From: Campylobacter sp. RM16704
Lineage (GTDB): Bacteria; Campylobacterota; Campylobacteria; Campylobacterales; Campylobacteraceae
Direction: 5' to 3'
Assembly (NCBI RefSeq): GCF_000816245.1
Contig: NZ_CP007769.1
Location: forward strand, 1 to 64,000
DNA length: 64,000 bases
This document shows positions 49,988 through 59,834 of this stretch, piece after piece. Within the stretch, counting starts at the first letter, position 1, and each line of letters begins with the position of its first letter. Below the pieces are notes generated by a model. That model worked only from the letters and a program-made list of their open reading frames with translations, did no database searches and was not told the origin of the DNA. Both the position numbers and the translations under genes were made by a program.

Positions 49988-50641
49988 ATGTTTAAATTAA
50001 GACAATTACCTTATGAAACAGATACTTTTGGAGATTTCTTAAGTGCAGAAACTTTTGCATTTCATCATGGAAAACACCATCAAACTTATGTAAATAACCT
50101 AAATAACCTTATCAAAGATACTGAATTTACAGGAAAAGATTTAGTTTATATCATACAAAACTCAAGTGGTGGAGTTTTTAACAATGCTGCTCAAGTATAT
50201 AATCATGACTTTTATTTTGATTGCATTAAACCAAAAACATGCTGTGGTTGTGGCTGTTCTTTAAGTGCTGAATTTAAAGTAGCAGTAGAAAAAGACTTTG
50301 GTTCTATGGAAAATTTAAAAGAAGAATTTATTAAAGGTGCTACAGGAGTGTTTGGTTCAGGTTGGTTTTGGCTAGTTTATAACACTCAAAATCAAAAATT
50401 AGAACTAGTAGCTACAAGCAATGCTGCTACACCTATCACCGAAGGTAAAATTCCACTTTTAGTTGTAGATGTATGGGAGCATGCTTACTATGTAGATCAT
50501 CGCAATGCACGTCCTATGTATTTAGAAAAATTCTACACACACATTAACTGGGAATTTGTAGCAAAAGCTTATGAATGGGCTATCAAAGAAGGTATGAATT
50601 CAGTAAGATTTTATGCAAATGAACTTCACCCACTAAGTTAA
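49988..50641 (+). CDS. sodB: Superoxide dismutase (Fe)
   Basis: A 217-residue Fe/Mn-family dismutase removing superoxide in the cytoplasm. Metal ligands are in FHHGKHHQTYVNNL (His27 region), NHDFYFD (second His) and DVWEHAYYVDHRNARPMYL (Asp and His). Residues after the second His include the run KPKTCCGCGCSLS, a cysteine-rich loop not found in most SodB but remembered in C. jejuni as well. AAGGAG precedes the start. It follows nrdG by 67 bases. Confidence 0.96.
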   Translation: MFKLRQLPYETDTFGDFLSAETFAFHHGKHHQTYVNNLNNLIKDTEFTGKDLVYIIQNSSGGVFNNAAQVYNHDFYFDCIKPKTCCGCGCSLSAEFKVAVEKDFGSMENLKEEFIKGATGVFGSGWFWLVYNTQNQKLELVATSNAATPITEGKIPLLVVDVWEHAYYVDHRNARPMYLEKFYTHINWEFVAKAYEWAIKEGMNSVRFYANELHPLS

Positions 50642-50701
50642 TCAAGATTTTTTTAAGAAAAACCCCGTAAAATAAACTAATATAAAAAATTAGGAGATTT
50701 T

Positions 50702-52075
50702 ATGGAGGTTTTTCTTTCTGTTTTAGCTACTTTATTTTGTGTATTTTTGGTAGCCTATTTTATTCTTAAAAAATATAATCCTATTTTTACTTTTTTTCTT
50801 TCAGGTATTATTGTTTTGATTGTTATTTCTATTATTACTGGTGAGTCTGTATTAAAACAAAGCATGGGAAATCCTATTTTTGATGTATTTGGTCTTGTAA
50901 CTCAAACTTTTAAGACAAATATGGCCGGTGTAGGACTTATTATAATGTCTGTTGCTGGTTTTGCGGCCTATATGAAGCACATTAATGCTTCAGCAAAGTT
51001 AGCTTTTGTAGCAAATAAACCACTAGGCAAGATTAAAAATAAATACTTAGTTTTAAGTGGAACTTTTGTGGTGGGTATGGCTTTAAAAATAGTTATCTCA
51101 AGTTATACAGGATTATTACTTTTATTACTTGCTTCGATTTATCCTGTTTTAATCGCTATCGGAATTCGCCCTATAACTGCTGTATCGGTTTTATCATTAA
51201 TCACACTTGATTATGGTCCTAAAGATGGAAATTCTATAAATTTAGCAGATATGGTGGGTATTGAAAATGTTGTTGCTATGTTTTTTGAATACCAAATTTA
51301 TCCCGTTATAGCTTATGTTGTTATGATAGCTTTACTTATTCCATTTTACTATAGTTACATGGATAAAAAAGATTTAGCAAAAGGCGTTGCGGATAATATC
51401 GAACACATGGAAATTAAAAATCCAAATTGTCCTTTATTTTATATTTTCTTACCTTGGCTTCCTATAGTGTTTTTATTTGGTGTTTATTTTGCAAATTTAT
51501 ATGGATATAAAGTTAAGTTAGATGTGGTGAGTGCAAATTTTTTAAGTATAAGTTTGGTTTTTATTTTAGAGTATGCTAGACATAAAGATGCAAAAAAACT
51601 TGCAGATGATTTGATGGTAATACTAAAAGCTATGGCAGAAATTTTTATAAGTGTTGTTTGTATTATCATAGCAGCTTCTATTTTCGCAGAAGGCATTAAA
51701 GCATTAAAAGGCATTGAACATTTGGCTTTAGCTGTTTCTTCTTTGGGGGCTTCTGCTGTGTTGTTTACTATTATAGTTTTAAGCTTTATTGTGTATTTTG
51801 CAAGTGTGATTATGGGTAGTGGGATTGCTGCTTTTAATGCTTTTGGAAGACTAGCACCTGATATTGCTCAAAAGCTAGGTATAAACCCTATCTCTTTGGC
51901 TTTACCATTAGAGATCGCTTCGTGTTTAGGGCGTGCTGCTTCGCCAATATCGGGTGGAATTTTAGCTTTGGCAGGCTTCGCAAAATTAGATCCTATAGCC
52001 ATTGTTAAAAGATCCACTCCTATGTTGCTTGTAGGAATGGCTTTAAATATCTTAATAGCTTGGTATTTTGCATAA
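50702..52075 (+). CDS. dcuC: C4-dicarboxylate transporter, DcuC family
   Basis: A 457-residue polytopic inner-membrane protein with about 12 spans. Recognisable stretches: MAGVGLIIMSVAGFAAYMKH, SYTGLLLLLLASIYPVLI, LDYGPKDGNSINLA, and a C-terminal GRAASPISGGILALAG typical of DcuC/DcuD. The family exchanges fumarate and succinate during anaerobic growth. This fits the nearby class III reductase but co-regulation is not shown. AGGAG precedes the start; it ends at a terminator shared with purM. Confidence 0.88.
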   Translation: MEVFLSVLATLFCVFLVAYFILKKYNPIFTFFLSGIIVLIVISIITGESVLKQSMGNPIFDVFGLVTQTFKTNMAGVGLIIMSVAGFAAYMKHINASAKLAFVANKPLGKIKNKYLVLSGTFVVGMALKIVISSYTGLLLLLLASIYPVLIAIGIRPITAVSVLSLITLDYGPKDGNSINLADMVGIENVVAMFFEYQIYPVIAYVVMIALLIPFYYSYMDKKDLAKGVADNIEHMEIKNPNCPLFYIFLPWLPIVFLFGVYFANLYGYKVKLDVVSANFLSISLVFILEYARHKDAKKLADDLMVILKAMAEIFISVVCIIIAASIFAEGIKALKGIEHLALAVSSLGASAVLFTIIVLSFIVYFASVIMGSGIAAFNAFGRLAPDIAQKLGINPISLALPLEIASCLGRAASPISGGILALAGFAKLDPIAIVKRSTPMLLVGMALNILIAWYFA

Positions 52076-52078
52076 AAA

Positions 52079-52111
52079 TTTAGAGTAATAGTTTCAGACT
52101 ATTACTCTAAA
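52079..52111. terminator. Bidirectional terminator shared by dcuC and purM
   Basis: TTTAGAGTAATAGT (52079-52092), 5-base loop, ACTATTACTCTAAA (52098-52111): a 14-bp perfect stem with A/T flanks. The purM stop codon (complement 52102-52104) lies in the right arm. Confidence 0.85.
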
Positions 52112-53091
52112 ACAACCCCTTCATTTAATACAACTTCACCTATTACATAAGCGTCTGAATTTTCTAAAACTTTACTCACATTAGATGGATCTACTACCAT
52201 AACTAAACCCACGCCCATATTAAAGCTTCTATACATTTGGGCTTCTTCTACGCTTTGGCCTATTTGGTAGAAAATTTCAGGAGTTTTTAGATGGTGTTTT
52301 CTAATGATAGCACCGATTCCTCTTGGGAAAACTCTAGGTAAATTTTCTACCAAACCACCACCGGTGATGTGAGCTAGTGCATTGATGAAAGGTTTTAATT
52401 TTAAAAAGTCTTTTACATAAATTCTTGTAGGCTCAAGTAAGATATCAATTAAATTCTTGTTGTCTATTTTATCATCGAACTTAAGCTTTTGTACTTCAAA
52501 TAATACTTTTCTAGCTAAAGAATATCCATTAGAATGAAGTCCGCTGCTAGGTAGGGCTAGTAAAATGTCTCCATTTTTTACAAAATTTCTTCTATCTATC
52601 TCGTCTTTTTCAGCTATACCCACTGAAAAACCAGCTAAATCAAAATCACTGTTATGGTACATTCCAGGCATTTCAGCAGTCTCCCCACCTATTAAAGCAC
52701 AATTTGCTTTTTTACAGCCATTTGTAATTCCTACTACAACTTTTTTAGCTACTTCTACATCTAGCTTTGCAGTTGCATAATAGTCTAAAAAAAACAAAGG
52801 CATAGCAAAATTACAAATTAAATCATTCACACACATTGCTACCAAATCTTCGCCTATGGTGTCAAATTTTTGACTATCAATAGCAAGACGTAGCTTTGTA
52901 CCCACTCCATCCGTTGCTGCTAGTATAACAGGATTTTTAAAACCACTTGGTATAGCAAAAGCACCAGAAAAAGAGCCTATACCGCCTAAAACATTTTCAT
53001 TAAAAGTTTCTTTTACTAAAGGCTTGATTGCTTCTACAAAAGCATTACCATTATCTATACTTACGCCCGCATCTTCATAGCTTATATTCAT
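52102..53091 (-). CDS. purM: Phosphoribosylformylglycinamidine cyclo-ligase (AIR synthetase)
   Basis: PurM closes the imidazole ring in purine synthesis. The 329-residue ATP-dependent enzyme begins SYEDAGVSIDNGNAFV, has GVGTKLRLA, the ALIGGETAEMPGMY motif and a C-terminal HITGGGLVENLPRV. Length is standard. It is divergent from coaE and converges with dcuC; the same neighbours are known in C. jejuni. Confidence 0.97.
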   Translation of the reverse strand: MNISYEDAGVSIDNGNAFVEAIKPLVKETFNENVLGGIGSFSGAFAIPSGFKNPVILAATDGVGTKLRLAIDSQKFDTIGEDLVAMCVNDLICNFAMPLFFLDYYATAKLDVEVAKKVVVGITNGCKKANCALIGGETAEMPGMYHNSDFDLAGFSVGIAEKDEIDRRNFVKNGDILLALPSSGLHSNGYSLARKVLFEVQKLKFDDKIDNKNLIDILLEPTRIYVKDFLKLKPFINALAHITGGGLVENLPRVFPRGIGAIIRKHHLKTPEIFYQIGQSVEEAQMYRSFNMGVGLVMVVDPSNVSKVLENSDAYVIGEVVLNEGVVLE

Positions 53092-53149
53092 TTATCTTCC
53101 TTTAAGAATTTAAAAGGTATTTTAACTAAAAATGTTTTAAGGCTAAATT

Positions 53150-53752
53150 ATGCAAAATGCTTATTTTGTAACTTCAAGTATAGCAGGTGGAAAGTCAAGC
53201 TTTATAAAAATAGTTCAAAATTTGGGTTTTGATACTTTAAGTGCAGATGTGATAGCTCATGAGCTTTTAAATGAAAATGCAAACTCTATAACTAAGCTTT
53301 TTAATAACGATGATTTAATCATAGCAGGAAAAATAGATAGAAAAAAACTTGGTGCTATTGTATTTAATGATTTAAAAGCCAAAAAAAAGCTAGAAAATTT
53401 TTTACATCCTAAAGTCAAAGAAGTAATTTTACAAAAAGCCCAAATTATAGATAAAAAAAACAAGGCCTTTTTTATAGAATTACCTTTATTTTTTGAAAAT
53501 AATCATTATCAAAATTTAGGAAAAAGTATATTGATTTATGCTCCAAAAGAACTTTTGCTTCAAAGACTTATGCAAAGAGATGATTTAGATAAAGATGAAG
53601 CTTTAAAAAGAATTCATCTACAACTTAATATAGAAGAAAAACTAAAAAAAGCAAATTTTGTAATAAAAAATGATTCTAGTTATGAAATATTTGAAAAAAA
53701 TGTGCTAAAGTTCCTAAAAAATACTTTAAAGGTAATAAATGAAAATTTATAA
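53150..53752 (+). CDS. coaE: Dephospho-CoA kinase
   Basis: CoaE adds the 3'-phosphate in the last step of CoA synthesis. The 200-residue P-loop protein has VTSSIAGGKSSF at residues 7-18: the first Gly of the usual TGGI(A/G)SGKS loop is Ser9, a substitution seen in other Campylobacter from memory. DTLSADVIAHELL and LFFENNHYQN follow, as in the family. It overlaps dapF by 14 bases. Confidence 0.93.
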   Translation: MQNAYFVTSSIAGGKSSFIKIVQNLGFDTLSADVIAHELLNENANSITKLFNNDDLIIAGKIDRKKLGAIVFNDLKAKKKLENFLHPKVKEVILQKAQIIDKKNKAFFIELPLFFENNHYQNLGKSILIYAPKELLLQRLMQRDDLDKDEALKRIHLQLNIEEKLKKANFVIKNDSSYEIFEKNVLKFLKNTLKVINENL

Positions 53753-54488
53753 GTACTGTGCTAGTGGAAATGATTTTGTGATATTTGCAGATAAAGAAAA
53801 AAAAGATCGCAGTGAATTAACTAGAATTCTTTGCAATCGTTATGAGGGTATAGGTGCTGATGGACTTATAGTGGTAGTGCCTCATGATAGATATGATTTT
53901 GAATGGGAATTTTATAATTGCGATGGAAGCAAGGCAAATATGTGTGGCAATGGTTCGCGTGCAGTAGCACATTTTGCTCATCATTATTTAAAAAAATCTC
54001 AATATTTAAATTTCTTAACTGGTGCAGGACTTATAAAATCTTTTGTTGATGATGATATAGTTGAAATCAAACTTAGTGGAGTAAAGGATATCAAAGAAGC
54101 TTTTGAATATAAAGGCAGAATTTGGCAAGGCTGCAATACCGGAGTTCCACATATAGTAACCTTTGTTGATGATTTAAATGAGTTTGATATAAATTTATGC
54201 AAAGAGGTACGTAAAAAATATAATGCAAATGTTAATTTTGCTAAAGTGGAAGATGATGAGTTTATAAGAGTTAGAACTTATGAGCGAGGGGTGGAAGATG
54301 AAACCTTAGCTTGTGGTACGGGCATGGGGGCTTGTTTTTACTTAGCGTATTTAAATCAAAAAGTAAAAGATGATATTTTAGTAAAGCCAAAAAGTAATGA
54401 AGATCTATATTTTAGAGTAGAAGATGAACAAATATTTTTTAAGGGAAAGGTAAAGTGTTGTTTTGAAGCTGATTATAATTTTACTTAG
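53739..54488 (+). CDS. dapF: Diaminopimelate epimerase
   Basis: DapF converts LL- to meso-diaminopimelate for lysine and peptidoglycan. The 249-residue enzyme has the two catalytic cysteines in NMCGNGSRAVAHF and ETLACGTGMGACF. It is shorter than E. coli DapF (274) but typical for Campylobacter. It overlaps both coaE (14 bases) and the glucosaminidase gene downstream (26 bases). Confidence 0.96.
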   Translation: MKIYKYCASGNDFVIFADKEKKDRSELTRILCNRYEGIGADGLIVVVPHDRYDFEWEFYNCDGSKANMCGNGSRAVAHFAHHYLKKSQYLNFLTGAGLIKSFVDDDIVEIKLSGVKDIKEAFEYKGRIWQGCNTGVPHIVTFVDDLNEFDINLCKEVRKKYNANVNFAKVEDDEFIRVRTYERGVEDETLACGTGMGACFYLAYLNQKVKDDILVKPKSNEDLYFRVEDEQIFFKGKVKCCFEADYNFT

Positions 54489-55170
54489 TAGTATTTTATT
54501 TGTGAAAGCTGAATTTATAGCAGGTTTTGATGAGCAATACTATGCTTTAAGCATAAAAGAAAAACGCGAAGTTTTCATACAAAAAATCAACGCTTTGCTA
54601 GATATTTCCTTTAAAGAGGTAGAATCAGAAAGGAAATTCATAGAGTCTTTTTTTAAAGAAGCCATAAAAAAGAATTTTAGAAATTTAAATTCTAAGGCTA
54701 TGGAAAAATTATGGTCTTTAAAAGAAAAATATCGTGTTAAAAATTTATACGATCGCAAAGAATACCAAATGCGTATCCAAAAGGTACCAAAATCTTTAGC
54801 CATAGCTCAAGCTATTATAGAGAGTGCAACTGGTACAAGTCGCTTTGCTAAAGAAGCAAATAATTTATTTGGAGAATGGACTTGGGGTGAGAAAGGTTTG
54901 GTGCCAAAAGAAAGAGGCAAGGGTAAAACCCATAAAATTCGTATATTTGACACTTTGCAAGAAAGTGTAGATTCTTATATGCTTAACTTAAACCGGCATG
55001 ATGCTTATAAAGAATTTAGAACTTGGCGGTGGGATACTATAAGTAAAAATGAAAAACTTGATGGTAAAGAAGCAGCAAATCATTTAGAAAAATATTCAGA
55101 AATTAAAAGTAATTACACTAAACTTATTATTTCTATTATCAATCAACATGAGCTTGATAAATTAGATTAA
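54463..55170 (+). CDS. Exported glucosaminidase-like protein (Bax/GH73 family)
   Basis: A 235-residue protein with a signal peptide (LIIILLSSILFVKA) and a domain like E. coli Bax and bacterial N-acetylglucosaminidases: SLAIAQAIIESATGTSRFAK holds the catalytic Glu, NNLFGEWTWGE and RIFDTLQESVDSYMLNLNRH follow. It probably cuts peptidoglycan. The start is TTG inside dapF, so translation may be coupled to it. It converges with the ATPase gene with a 4-base TTAA overlap. Confidence 0.85.
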   Translation: MKLIIILLSSILFVKAEFIAGFDEQYYALSIKEKREVFIQKINALLDISFKEVESERKFIESFFKEAIKKNFRNLNSKAMEKLWSLKEKYRVKNLYDRKEYQMRIQKVPKSLAIAQAIIESATGTSRFAKEANNLFGEWTWGEKGLVPKERGKGKTHKIRIFDTLQESVDSYMLNLNRHDAYKEFRTWRWDTISKNEKLDGKEAANHLEKYSEIKSNYTKLIISIINQHELDKLD

Positions 55171-56228
55171 TTTCCTAAAGCCCATTCATCAAAAGGTAAA
55201 ATCATCACACGAATTCCTTCTATAAAAAATTCATCTCTTTGCGAAAGCGTGATGATGAAAATAGTTGAAAGTGGAAGCTGATTTTTGCTAAGAATTTTTT
55301 TTACTTTTAATGTTAGCAAGTCTTTATCTTTGAAAGGTGAGCATAAAAATGCATTTTTAAAGCTCGGTAAGTAAAAATCAAAATACTTAGTGTAAAAAAT
55401 TTCTTGCTTGAATTTAAACAGCTCACTTAAAACCAAATTTTCAAATAAAGCACTAAAATCCTTTTGCACACTAAGAGAATTTTTCAAGGAAAAATCCCAA
55501 AAATACACTTTTTTTAGATTTTTTTCATAATTTTTTACAAAATACAAAGTATAGTTTGCTTCTAAATTTTCTATATTTTTATATAAAGTATCTTTAGAAA
55601 TTTTGATGGTTTTTTTTAAAGTTTTAAATAATTCATTAACGCTAAATTCATTTCCTAACTCTAGGGAAATTTGTTTGAGTATATTAAGCTCTAAGGGGCT
55701 ATAAAAGCTTTTTAGATAAGATGAGCCGGTGTTTAAATTGTGATTTAAGATAATATTACGACCAGTATGTAAAAAATAACTCATCATAGTTTTAGTATCT
55801 ATGTATTTTTTATTTAAGCTTAAAAATTCTTCAAAATCTAAATAATCAAGATGAATTTCTTCAAAATGATCTAAATGTAAATTCGAATTATATGTACTTA
55901 GTATGATTTGTAAATTTAAATGTTTTAAACTATTAAAATCAAATTTATGATTAAAATTACAAAGTATTAGAAATTTAATTTGTAGATTGTAAGTTAGAAA
56001 AGAATTTAAATAAGTTAAATCATTAACGTTAAATCTTAAATCATCACAATCTATAAAAAGTATATTTTCACTTTTATATAAAGATAAAAAATTTAAAATA
56101 AAATTTTTTTTACCACTTGCAAAACCACCTTTTATAATGATGTTTTTATGAGTTTGAATTTGAAGTTTTCTTTCATCAAATTTTTGAATTTTTGGGTAAT
56201 TATCATAAAAAAATTGTAGAGTTTTCAT
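55167..56228 (-). CDS. AAA_14/DUF4143-type ATPase
   Basis: A 353-residue protein with a P-loop near residue 33 (IIKGGFASGKKNFIL, ending GKK rather than GKT/S), a probable Walker B NILFIDCDD, and a C-terminal region (NYTLYFVKNYEKNLKKVYFW, ALFENLVLSELF) like the DUF4143 domain of AAA_14 ATPases, which is often nuclease-like. Function is unknown. ATG 56228 is chosen because the longer in-frame start would run into tRNA-Ala. The same gene follows dapF in C. jejuni. Confidence 0.8.
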   Translation of the reverse strand: MKTLQFFYDNYPKIQKFDERKLQIQTHKNIIIKGGFASGKKNFILNFLSLYKSENILFIDCDDLRFNVNDLTYLNSFLTYNLQIKFLILCNFNHKFDFNSLKHLNLQIILSTYNSNLHLDHFEEIHLDYLDFEEFLSLNKKYIDTKTMMSYFLHTGRNIILNHNLNTGSSYLKSFYSPLELNILKQISLELGNEFSVNELFKTLKKTIKISKDTLYKNIENLEANYTLYFVKNYEKNLKKVYFWDFSLKNSLSVQKDFSALFENLVLSELFKFKQEIFYTKYFDFYLPSFKNAFLCSPFKDKDLLTLKVKKILSKNQLPLSTIFIITLSQRDEFFIEGIRVMILPFDEWALGN

Positions 56229-56243
56229 ATTGTTCTTTAATTG

Positions 56244-56319
56244 TGGTGGAGCATAGCGGGTTCGAACCGCTGACCCCAACGCTGCCAGCGTTGTGCTCTC
56301 CCAGCTGAGCTAATGCCCC
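56244..56319 (-). tRNA. tRNA-Ala (GGC anticodon)
   Basis: A 76-base tRNA with encoded CCA. On the minus strand the acceptor GGGGCAT pairs with ATGCTCC, the D arm reads TTAGCTCAGCTGGGAGAGC, the anticodon loop is CTGGCAG giving GGC, and the T arm has GGTTCGAACC. It lies 15 bases upstream of the ATPase gene start on the same strand. Confidence 0.97.
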
Positions 56320-56447
56320 TTGATTTTTTGTAATAATACTATATTTTTTCTTAGACTTTCTTAATGAAATAAAATAATTAAAATTCTATAAAAACCAATT
56401 TTTATCCTTATAATAAGGAAAATAATTTAAAAAAATATATAAATTTC

Positions 56448-56477
56448 TTGACATAGTAAAAACTCTTTTTATATAAT
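56448..56477 (+). promoter_or_regulatory. Strong sigma-70 promoter of the S10 ribosomal operon
   Basis: TTGACA at 56448-56453 and TATAAT at 56472-56477 with an 18-bp spacer: both hexamers are perfect, rare in Campylobacter and fitting a highly expressed operon. The transcript leader of about 60 bases has a hairpin GTTAGA/TCTAAC (56500-56505 with 56515-56520), which may be part of ribosomal-protein feedback. Confidence 0.8.
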
Positions 56478-56543
56478 CTCGAAATCATTTTATATGGTAG
56501 TTAGATTTTATGTGTCTAACAAGTTCTTTACAAAGGAAAAAAT

Positions 56544-56855
56544 ATGGAAAGAATTAGGCTTAAGCTAAAAGCTTATGACCATAGAGTTCTAGATCGCACA
56601 GTTGCAGCAATTGTAGAAGCTGTTAAAAGAACAGGTGCTGACATTAGAGGTCCAGTGCCAATGCCTACAAAAATAAAAAGATATACAGTTTTGAAATCTC
56701 CACATATCAATAAAGATTCACGTGAGCAATTTGAGATGAGAATTCATGCTCGTATGCTTGATATAGTAGCAGCTACTCCAGATACAGTAGATTCACTTAC
56801 TAAGCTTGACTTGGCTCCAGAGGTCAATGTTGAAGTAAGAGCTATGGGTAAATAA
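56544..56855 (+). CDS. rpsJ: Small ribosomal subunit protein uS10
   Basis: A 103-residue protein starting [20 protein letters not shown] and containing [19 protein letters not shown], the S10 signature. It is the first gene of the S10 operon and also acts as NusE in antitermination in other bacteria. AAAGGA precedes the start. rplC follows after 9 bases. Confidence 0.99.
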   Translation: MERIRLKLKAYDHRVLDRTVAAIVEAVKRTGADIRGPVPMPTKIKRYTVLKSPHINKDSREQFEMRIHARMLDIVAATPDTVDSLTKLDLAPEVNVEVRAMGK

Positions 56856-56864
56856 GGATAGAAT

Positions 56865-57440
56865 ATGGAATACATTGTAGAAAAAATTGGTATGAGTAGA
56901 ACAATCAGTACACCAAGCATTCCTGTAACCTTACTTAAACTTGTTCAAACTAAAGTATGTGAAGTAGAAAATGGAAAAGCTTTGGTTGCTTATGTAAAAG
57001 GTAAAGCAAATAATAAATGCGTTGCTGGTCAGCAAAAAAAATACAATCTTTCAGCTGAATATAATAGATTTGCTTCTTTAGAAGTAGCAAATACACAAGC
57101 AGGTGATATTGATCTTAATCCTTTAAAAGAAGCTTCAGTTTTAAAAGTAAGCTTTAATTCTAAAGGTAGAGGTTATAGTGGGGTTGTTAAAAGACATGGA
57201 TTTGCCGGAGGTCCTGCAAGTCATGGTTCAAGATTCCACAGACGTCACGGATCTATAGGTAACCGCGAATGGCCAGGTCGTGTTCAACCAGGTATGAAAA
57301 TGGCAGGTCATTATGGTAATGTAAAAGTTACTGTTAAAAATGAAGTAGTTTCATTTGATGAAGAAAATGGCATCTTAGTAGTAAAAGGTGCAGTACCAGG
57401 GTTTAATGGTGCTATGGGTAAAATAAGGATTGCAAAATGA
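56865..57440 (+). CDS. rplC: Large ribosomal subunit protein uL3
   Basis: A 191-residue protein with [20 protein letters not shown] and [20 protein letters not shown], the L3 signature region near the peptidyl transferase centre. The N-terminal part is short as in other epsilonproteobacteria. It overlaps rplD by 4 bases (ATGA). Confidence 0.99.
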   Translation: MEYIVEKIGMSRTISTPSIPVTLLKLVQTKVCEVENGKALVAYVKGKANNKCVAGQQKKYNLSAEYNRFASLEVANTQAGDIDLNPLKEASVLKVSFNSKGRGYSGVVKRHGFAGGPASHGSRFHRRHGSIGNREWPGRVQPGMKMAGHYGNVKVTVKNEVVSFDEENGILVVKGAVPGFNGAMGKIRIAK

Positions 57441-58051
57441 GTAAAGTAACTGTTTTAAATGATAAATTTGAAAAAGCTAGTGAACTCGATCTTCCAGCAA
57501 AATATGCAGAAGTTAATCCTCACAACCTTTATTTATATGTAAAATCTTATCTTGCTAGCCTTAGAGCAAACACAGCTCATACTAAAGGTAGAAGTGATGT
57601 AAGCGGTGGTGGTAAAAAACCATGGAGACAAAAAGGTCGTGGTGGTGCAAGAGCAGGTTCAACAAGAACGAATGTTTGGGTTGGTGGTGCTGTGGCATTT
57701 GGTCCTACAAACAATCGTAACTATTTTCAAAAAGTTAATAAAAAACAAAAACGCTTAGCGCTTGAAAGAGCATTGGCTGATAAAGCACAAAACAATGCGT
57801 TATTCTCAGTAGATAGTTTAAGCATTGAAAGCGGTAAAACAAAAGATGCAAATGCAGTTATTAAAAAGCTTGGTTTAAAAGATGCTTTAATTGTAAAAGA
57901 TTTACTAGATGAAAAAACACTTCTTGCTTTTAGAAACTTAGCAAATTGCTATGTAGTTGATATTAGCGAAGTAAATGCTTATTTAGTATCTGTATTTAAT
58001 GCTGTTATCATTGAAAAAGCAGCGCTTGAATCTATCGTAAAAGAGGGTTAA
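57437..58051 (+). CDS. rplD: Large ribosomal subunit protein uL4
   Basis: A 204-residue protein with the extended loop [20 protein letters not shown], characteristic of L4, which lines the exit tunnel. In E. coli L4 represses the S10 operon; whether it does so here is unknown. It overlaps rplC by 4 bases and precedes rplW by one. Confidence 0.99.
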   Translation: MSKVTVLNDKFEKASELDLPAKYAEVNPHNLYLYVKSYLASLRANTAHTKGRSDVSGGGKKPWRQKGRGGARAGSTRTNVWVGGAVAFGPTNNRNYFQKVNKKQKRLALERALADKAQNNALFSVDSLSIESGKTKDANAVIKKLGLKDALIVKDLLDEKTLLAFRNLANCYVVDISEVNAYLVSVFNAVIIEKAALESIVKEG

Positions 58052-58052
58052 A

Positions 58053-58334
58053 ATGGCAGATATTACTGATATAAAAACAATACTTTACACTGAAAAAAGC
58101 TTAAACCTTCAAGAGCAAGGTGTTGTAGTTATTCAAACTTCTCCAAAAATGACTAAAAATGGTCTAAAAGAAGTATTAAGAGAATATTTTGGTGTAACTC
58201 CAGTAAGAATTAATTCTTTAAAAATGGATGGAAAAGTAAAGCGTTTTAGAGGTCGTGAAGGTCAAAGAAATAGCTTTAAAAAATTCTATGTTAAGCTACC
58301 AGAAGGTGTGAGCTTAGAAAGTTCGGAGGCATAA
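58053..58334 (+). CDS. rplW: Large ribosomal subunit protein uL23
   Basis: A 93-residue protein with [20 protein letters not shown] and [20 protein letters not shown], as in L23, which sits at the tunnel exit and binds trigger factor and SRP. It is tightly packed between rplD and rplB. Confidence 0.98.
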   Translation: MADITDIKTILYTEKSLNLQEQGVVVIQTSPKMTKNGLKEVLREYFGVTPVRINSLKMDGKVKRFRGREGQRNSFKKFYVKLPEGVSLESSEA

Positions 58335-58335
58335 G

Positions 58336-59166
58336 ATGGCAATTAAAACTTATAAACCATATACTCCAAGTAGAAGATATATCACAGGTGTAAGCTCTGA
58401 TGATATTACAGCAAAAGCTAGTGTGCGTTCATTACTTGTAAAACTTCCAGCTCATGCAGGTCGTAACAATAATGGTAGAATCACAAGTCGCCACAAAGAA
58501 GCAGGTGCTAAAAAACTTTACAGAATTATAGATTTTAAAAGAAGAAAATTTGGTATTGAAGGTAAAGTTGAAGCAATCGAATACGATCCATACAGAAATT
58601 GTCGTATCGCATTAATCTCTTATAGAGATGGTGAAAAAAGATATATTTTACAACCAAAAGGTTTAAGTGTTGGTGATGTTATTTGTGCTGCTGAAAGCGG
58701 ACTTGATATAAAGCCAGGTAATGCAATGAAACTAAAAAATATCCCAGTGGGTACTATCGTTCATAATATTGAGTTAAAACCAGGTAAAGGCGGTCAAATG
58801 ATCCGTTCAGCTGGTGCTTATGCTCAATTAATGGGTAAAGAAGAAAAATATGTTATCTTAAGACTTGCTAGTGGTGAAATGAGACAAGTTTTAGCTGAAT
58901 GTATGGCAAGTATCGGTGAAGTTGGTAACGAAGAATGGTCTAATGTAACTATAGGTAAAGCAGGAAGAAATCGCCACAGAGGTATTCGCCCTCAAACAAG
59001 AGGTTCTGCAATGAACCCAGTTGATCACCCACACGGCGGTGGTGAAGGTAAGAAAAATTCAGGTCGTCACCCAGTTACTCCATGGGGTAAACCAACTAAA
59101 GGTGCTAAAACTCGCCGTAAAAAAGCTAGCGATAAGCTAATAATTTCAAGAAGAAAAGGAAAGTAA
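58336..59166 (+). CDS. rplB: Large ribosomal subunit protein uL2
   Basis: A 276-residue protein with [20 protein letters not shown] near the start and [15 protein letters not shown] near the end, the L2 signature with the conserved His close to the catalytic centre. Length is standard. AGGCATAAG precedes the start; rpsS begins 1 base after its stop. Confidence 0.99.
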   Translation: MAIKTYKPYTPSRRYITGVSSDDITAKASVRSLLVKLPAHAGRNNNGRITSRHKEAGAKKLYRIIDFKRRKFGIEGKVEAIEYDPYRNCRIALISYRDGEKRYILQPKGLSVGDVICAAESGLDIKPGNAMKLKNIPVGTIVHNIELKPGKGGQMIRSAGAYAQLMGKEEKYVILRLASGEMRQVLAECMASIGEVGNEEWSNVTIGKAGRNRHRGIRPQTRGSAMNPVDHPHGGGEGKKNSGRHPVTPWGKPTKGAKTRRKKASDKLIISRRKGK

Positions 59167-59167
59167 G

Positions 59168-59449
59168 ATGGCTAGGTCACTAAAAAAAGGTCCTTTTGTT
59201 GATGACCATGTAATGAAAAAAGTCATCGCTGCTAAAAAAGCTAACGATGGTAAGCCAATTAAAACTTGGTCAAGACGCAGCACTATTATACCTGATATGA
59301 TAGGTTTAACTTTTAATGTTCATAATGGAAAAAGCTTTATCCCAGTATATGTTACTGAAAATCATATAGGTTATAAATTAGGTGAATTTGCGCCTACTAG
59401 AACATTTAAGGGTCATAAAGGCTCTGTTCAGAAAAAAATAGGTAAGTAA
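59168..59449 (+). CDS. rpsS: Small ribosomal subunit protein uS19
   Basis: A 93-residue protein starting [19 protein letters not shown], with [20 protein letters not shown], both diagnostic for S19 of the 30S head. AAAGGAAAG precedes the start. Confidence 0.99.
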   Translation: MARSLKKGPFVDDHVMKKVIAAKKANDGKPIKTWSRRSTIIPDMIGLTFNVHNGKSFIPVYVTENHIGYKLGEFAPTRTFKGHKGSVQKKIGK

Positions 59450-59458
59450 GGGAGATTT

Positions 59459-59833
59459 ATGAGTAGAGCATTAATTAAATTCATAAGATTATCTCCAACT
59501 AAAGCGAGATTGATTGCTAGAGAAGTTCAAGGTATGAATGCAGAACTTGCATTAGCTAGTTTAAAATTTATGCCAAATAAAGGTGCTAAATTTATAGCAA
59601 ATGCTATTTCAAGTGCTGTAGCAAATGGTGGATTTGAAGCAAATGAAGTTGTTGTTTCAAGTTGCCGTGTTGATGCTGGTGCGGTTTTAAAAAGATTTAG
59701 ACCAAGAGCTAGAGGAAGTGCTAGTCGTATTAGAAAGCCGACTTCACACATTTTGGTAGAAGTTAGTAAAATAGAAGCAAGTGCTGAAAAAACTACAAAA
59801 GCTAAAAAAGCATCAGTGAAAAAGGAAAGCTAA
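59459..59833 (+). CDS. rplV: Large ribosomal subunit protein uL22
   Basis: A 124-residue protein with [20 protein letters not shown] and [18 protein letters not shown], the L22 tunnel-loop region where macrolide-resistance changes occur. The C-terminal Lys/Ala-rich tail ([14 protein letters not shown]) is an epsilonproteobacterial extension. AGGGAG precedes the start. Confidence 0.98.
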   Translation: MSRALIKFIRLSPTKARLIAREVQGMNAELALASLKFMPNKGAKFIANAISSAVANGGFEANEVVVSSCRVDAGAVLKRFRPRARGSASRIRKPTSHILVEVSKIEASAEKTTKAKKASVKKES

Positions 59834-59834
59834 T

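Noticed and set aside
45858..49990. Integrative element at tRNA-Glu with direct-repeat attachment sites
   Set aside because: No second copy of the tRNA 3' end was seen before sodB, and there is no integrase gene. The insertion idea rests only on gene order.
56229..56279. Longer N-terminus of the AAA_14-type ATPase
   Set aside because: The extra codons would be translated from the tRNA-Ala sequence.
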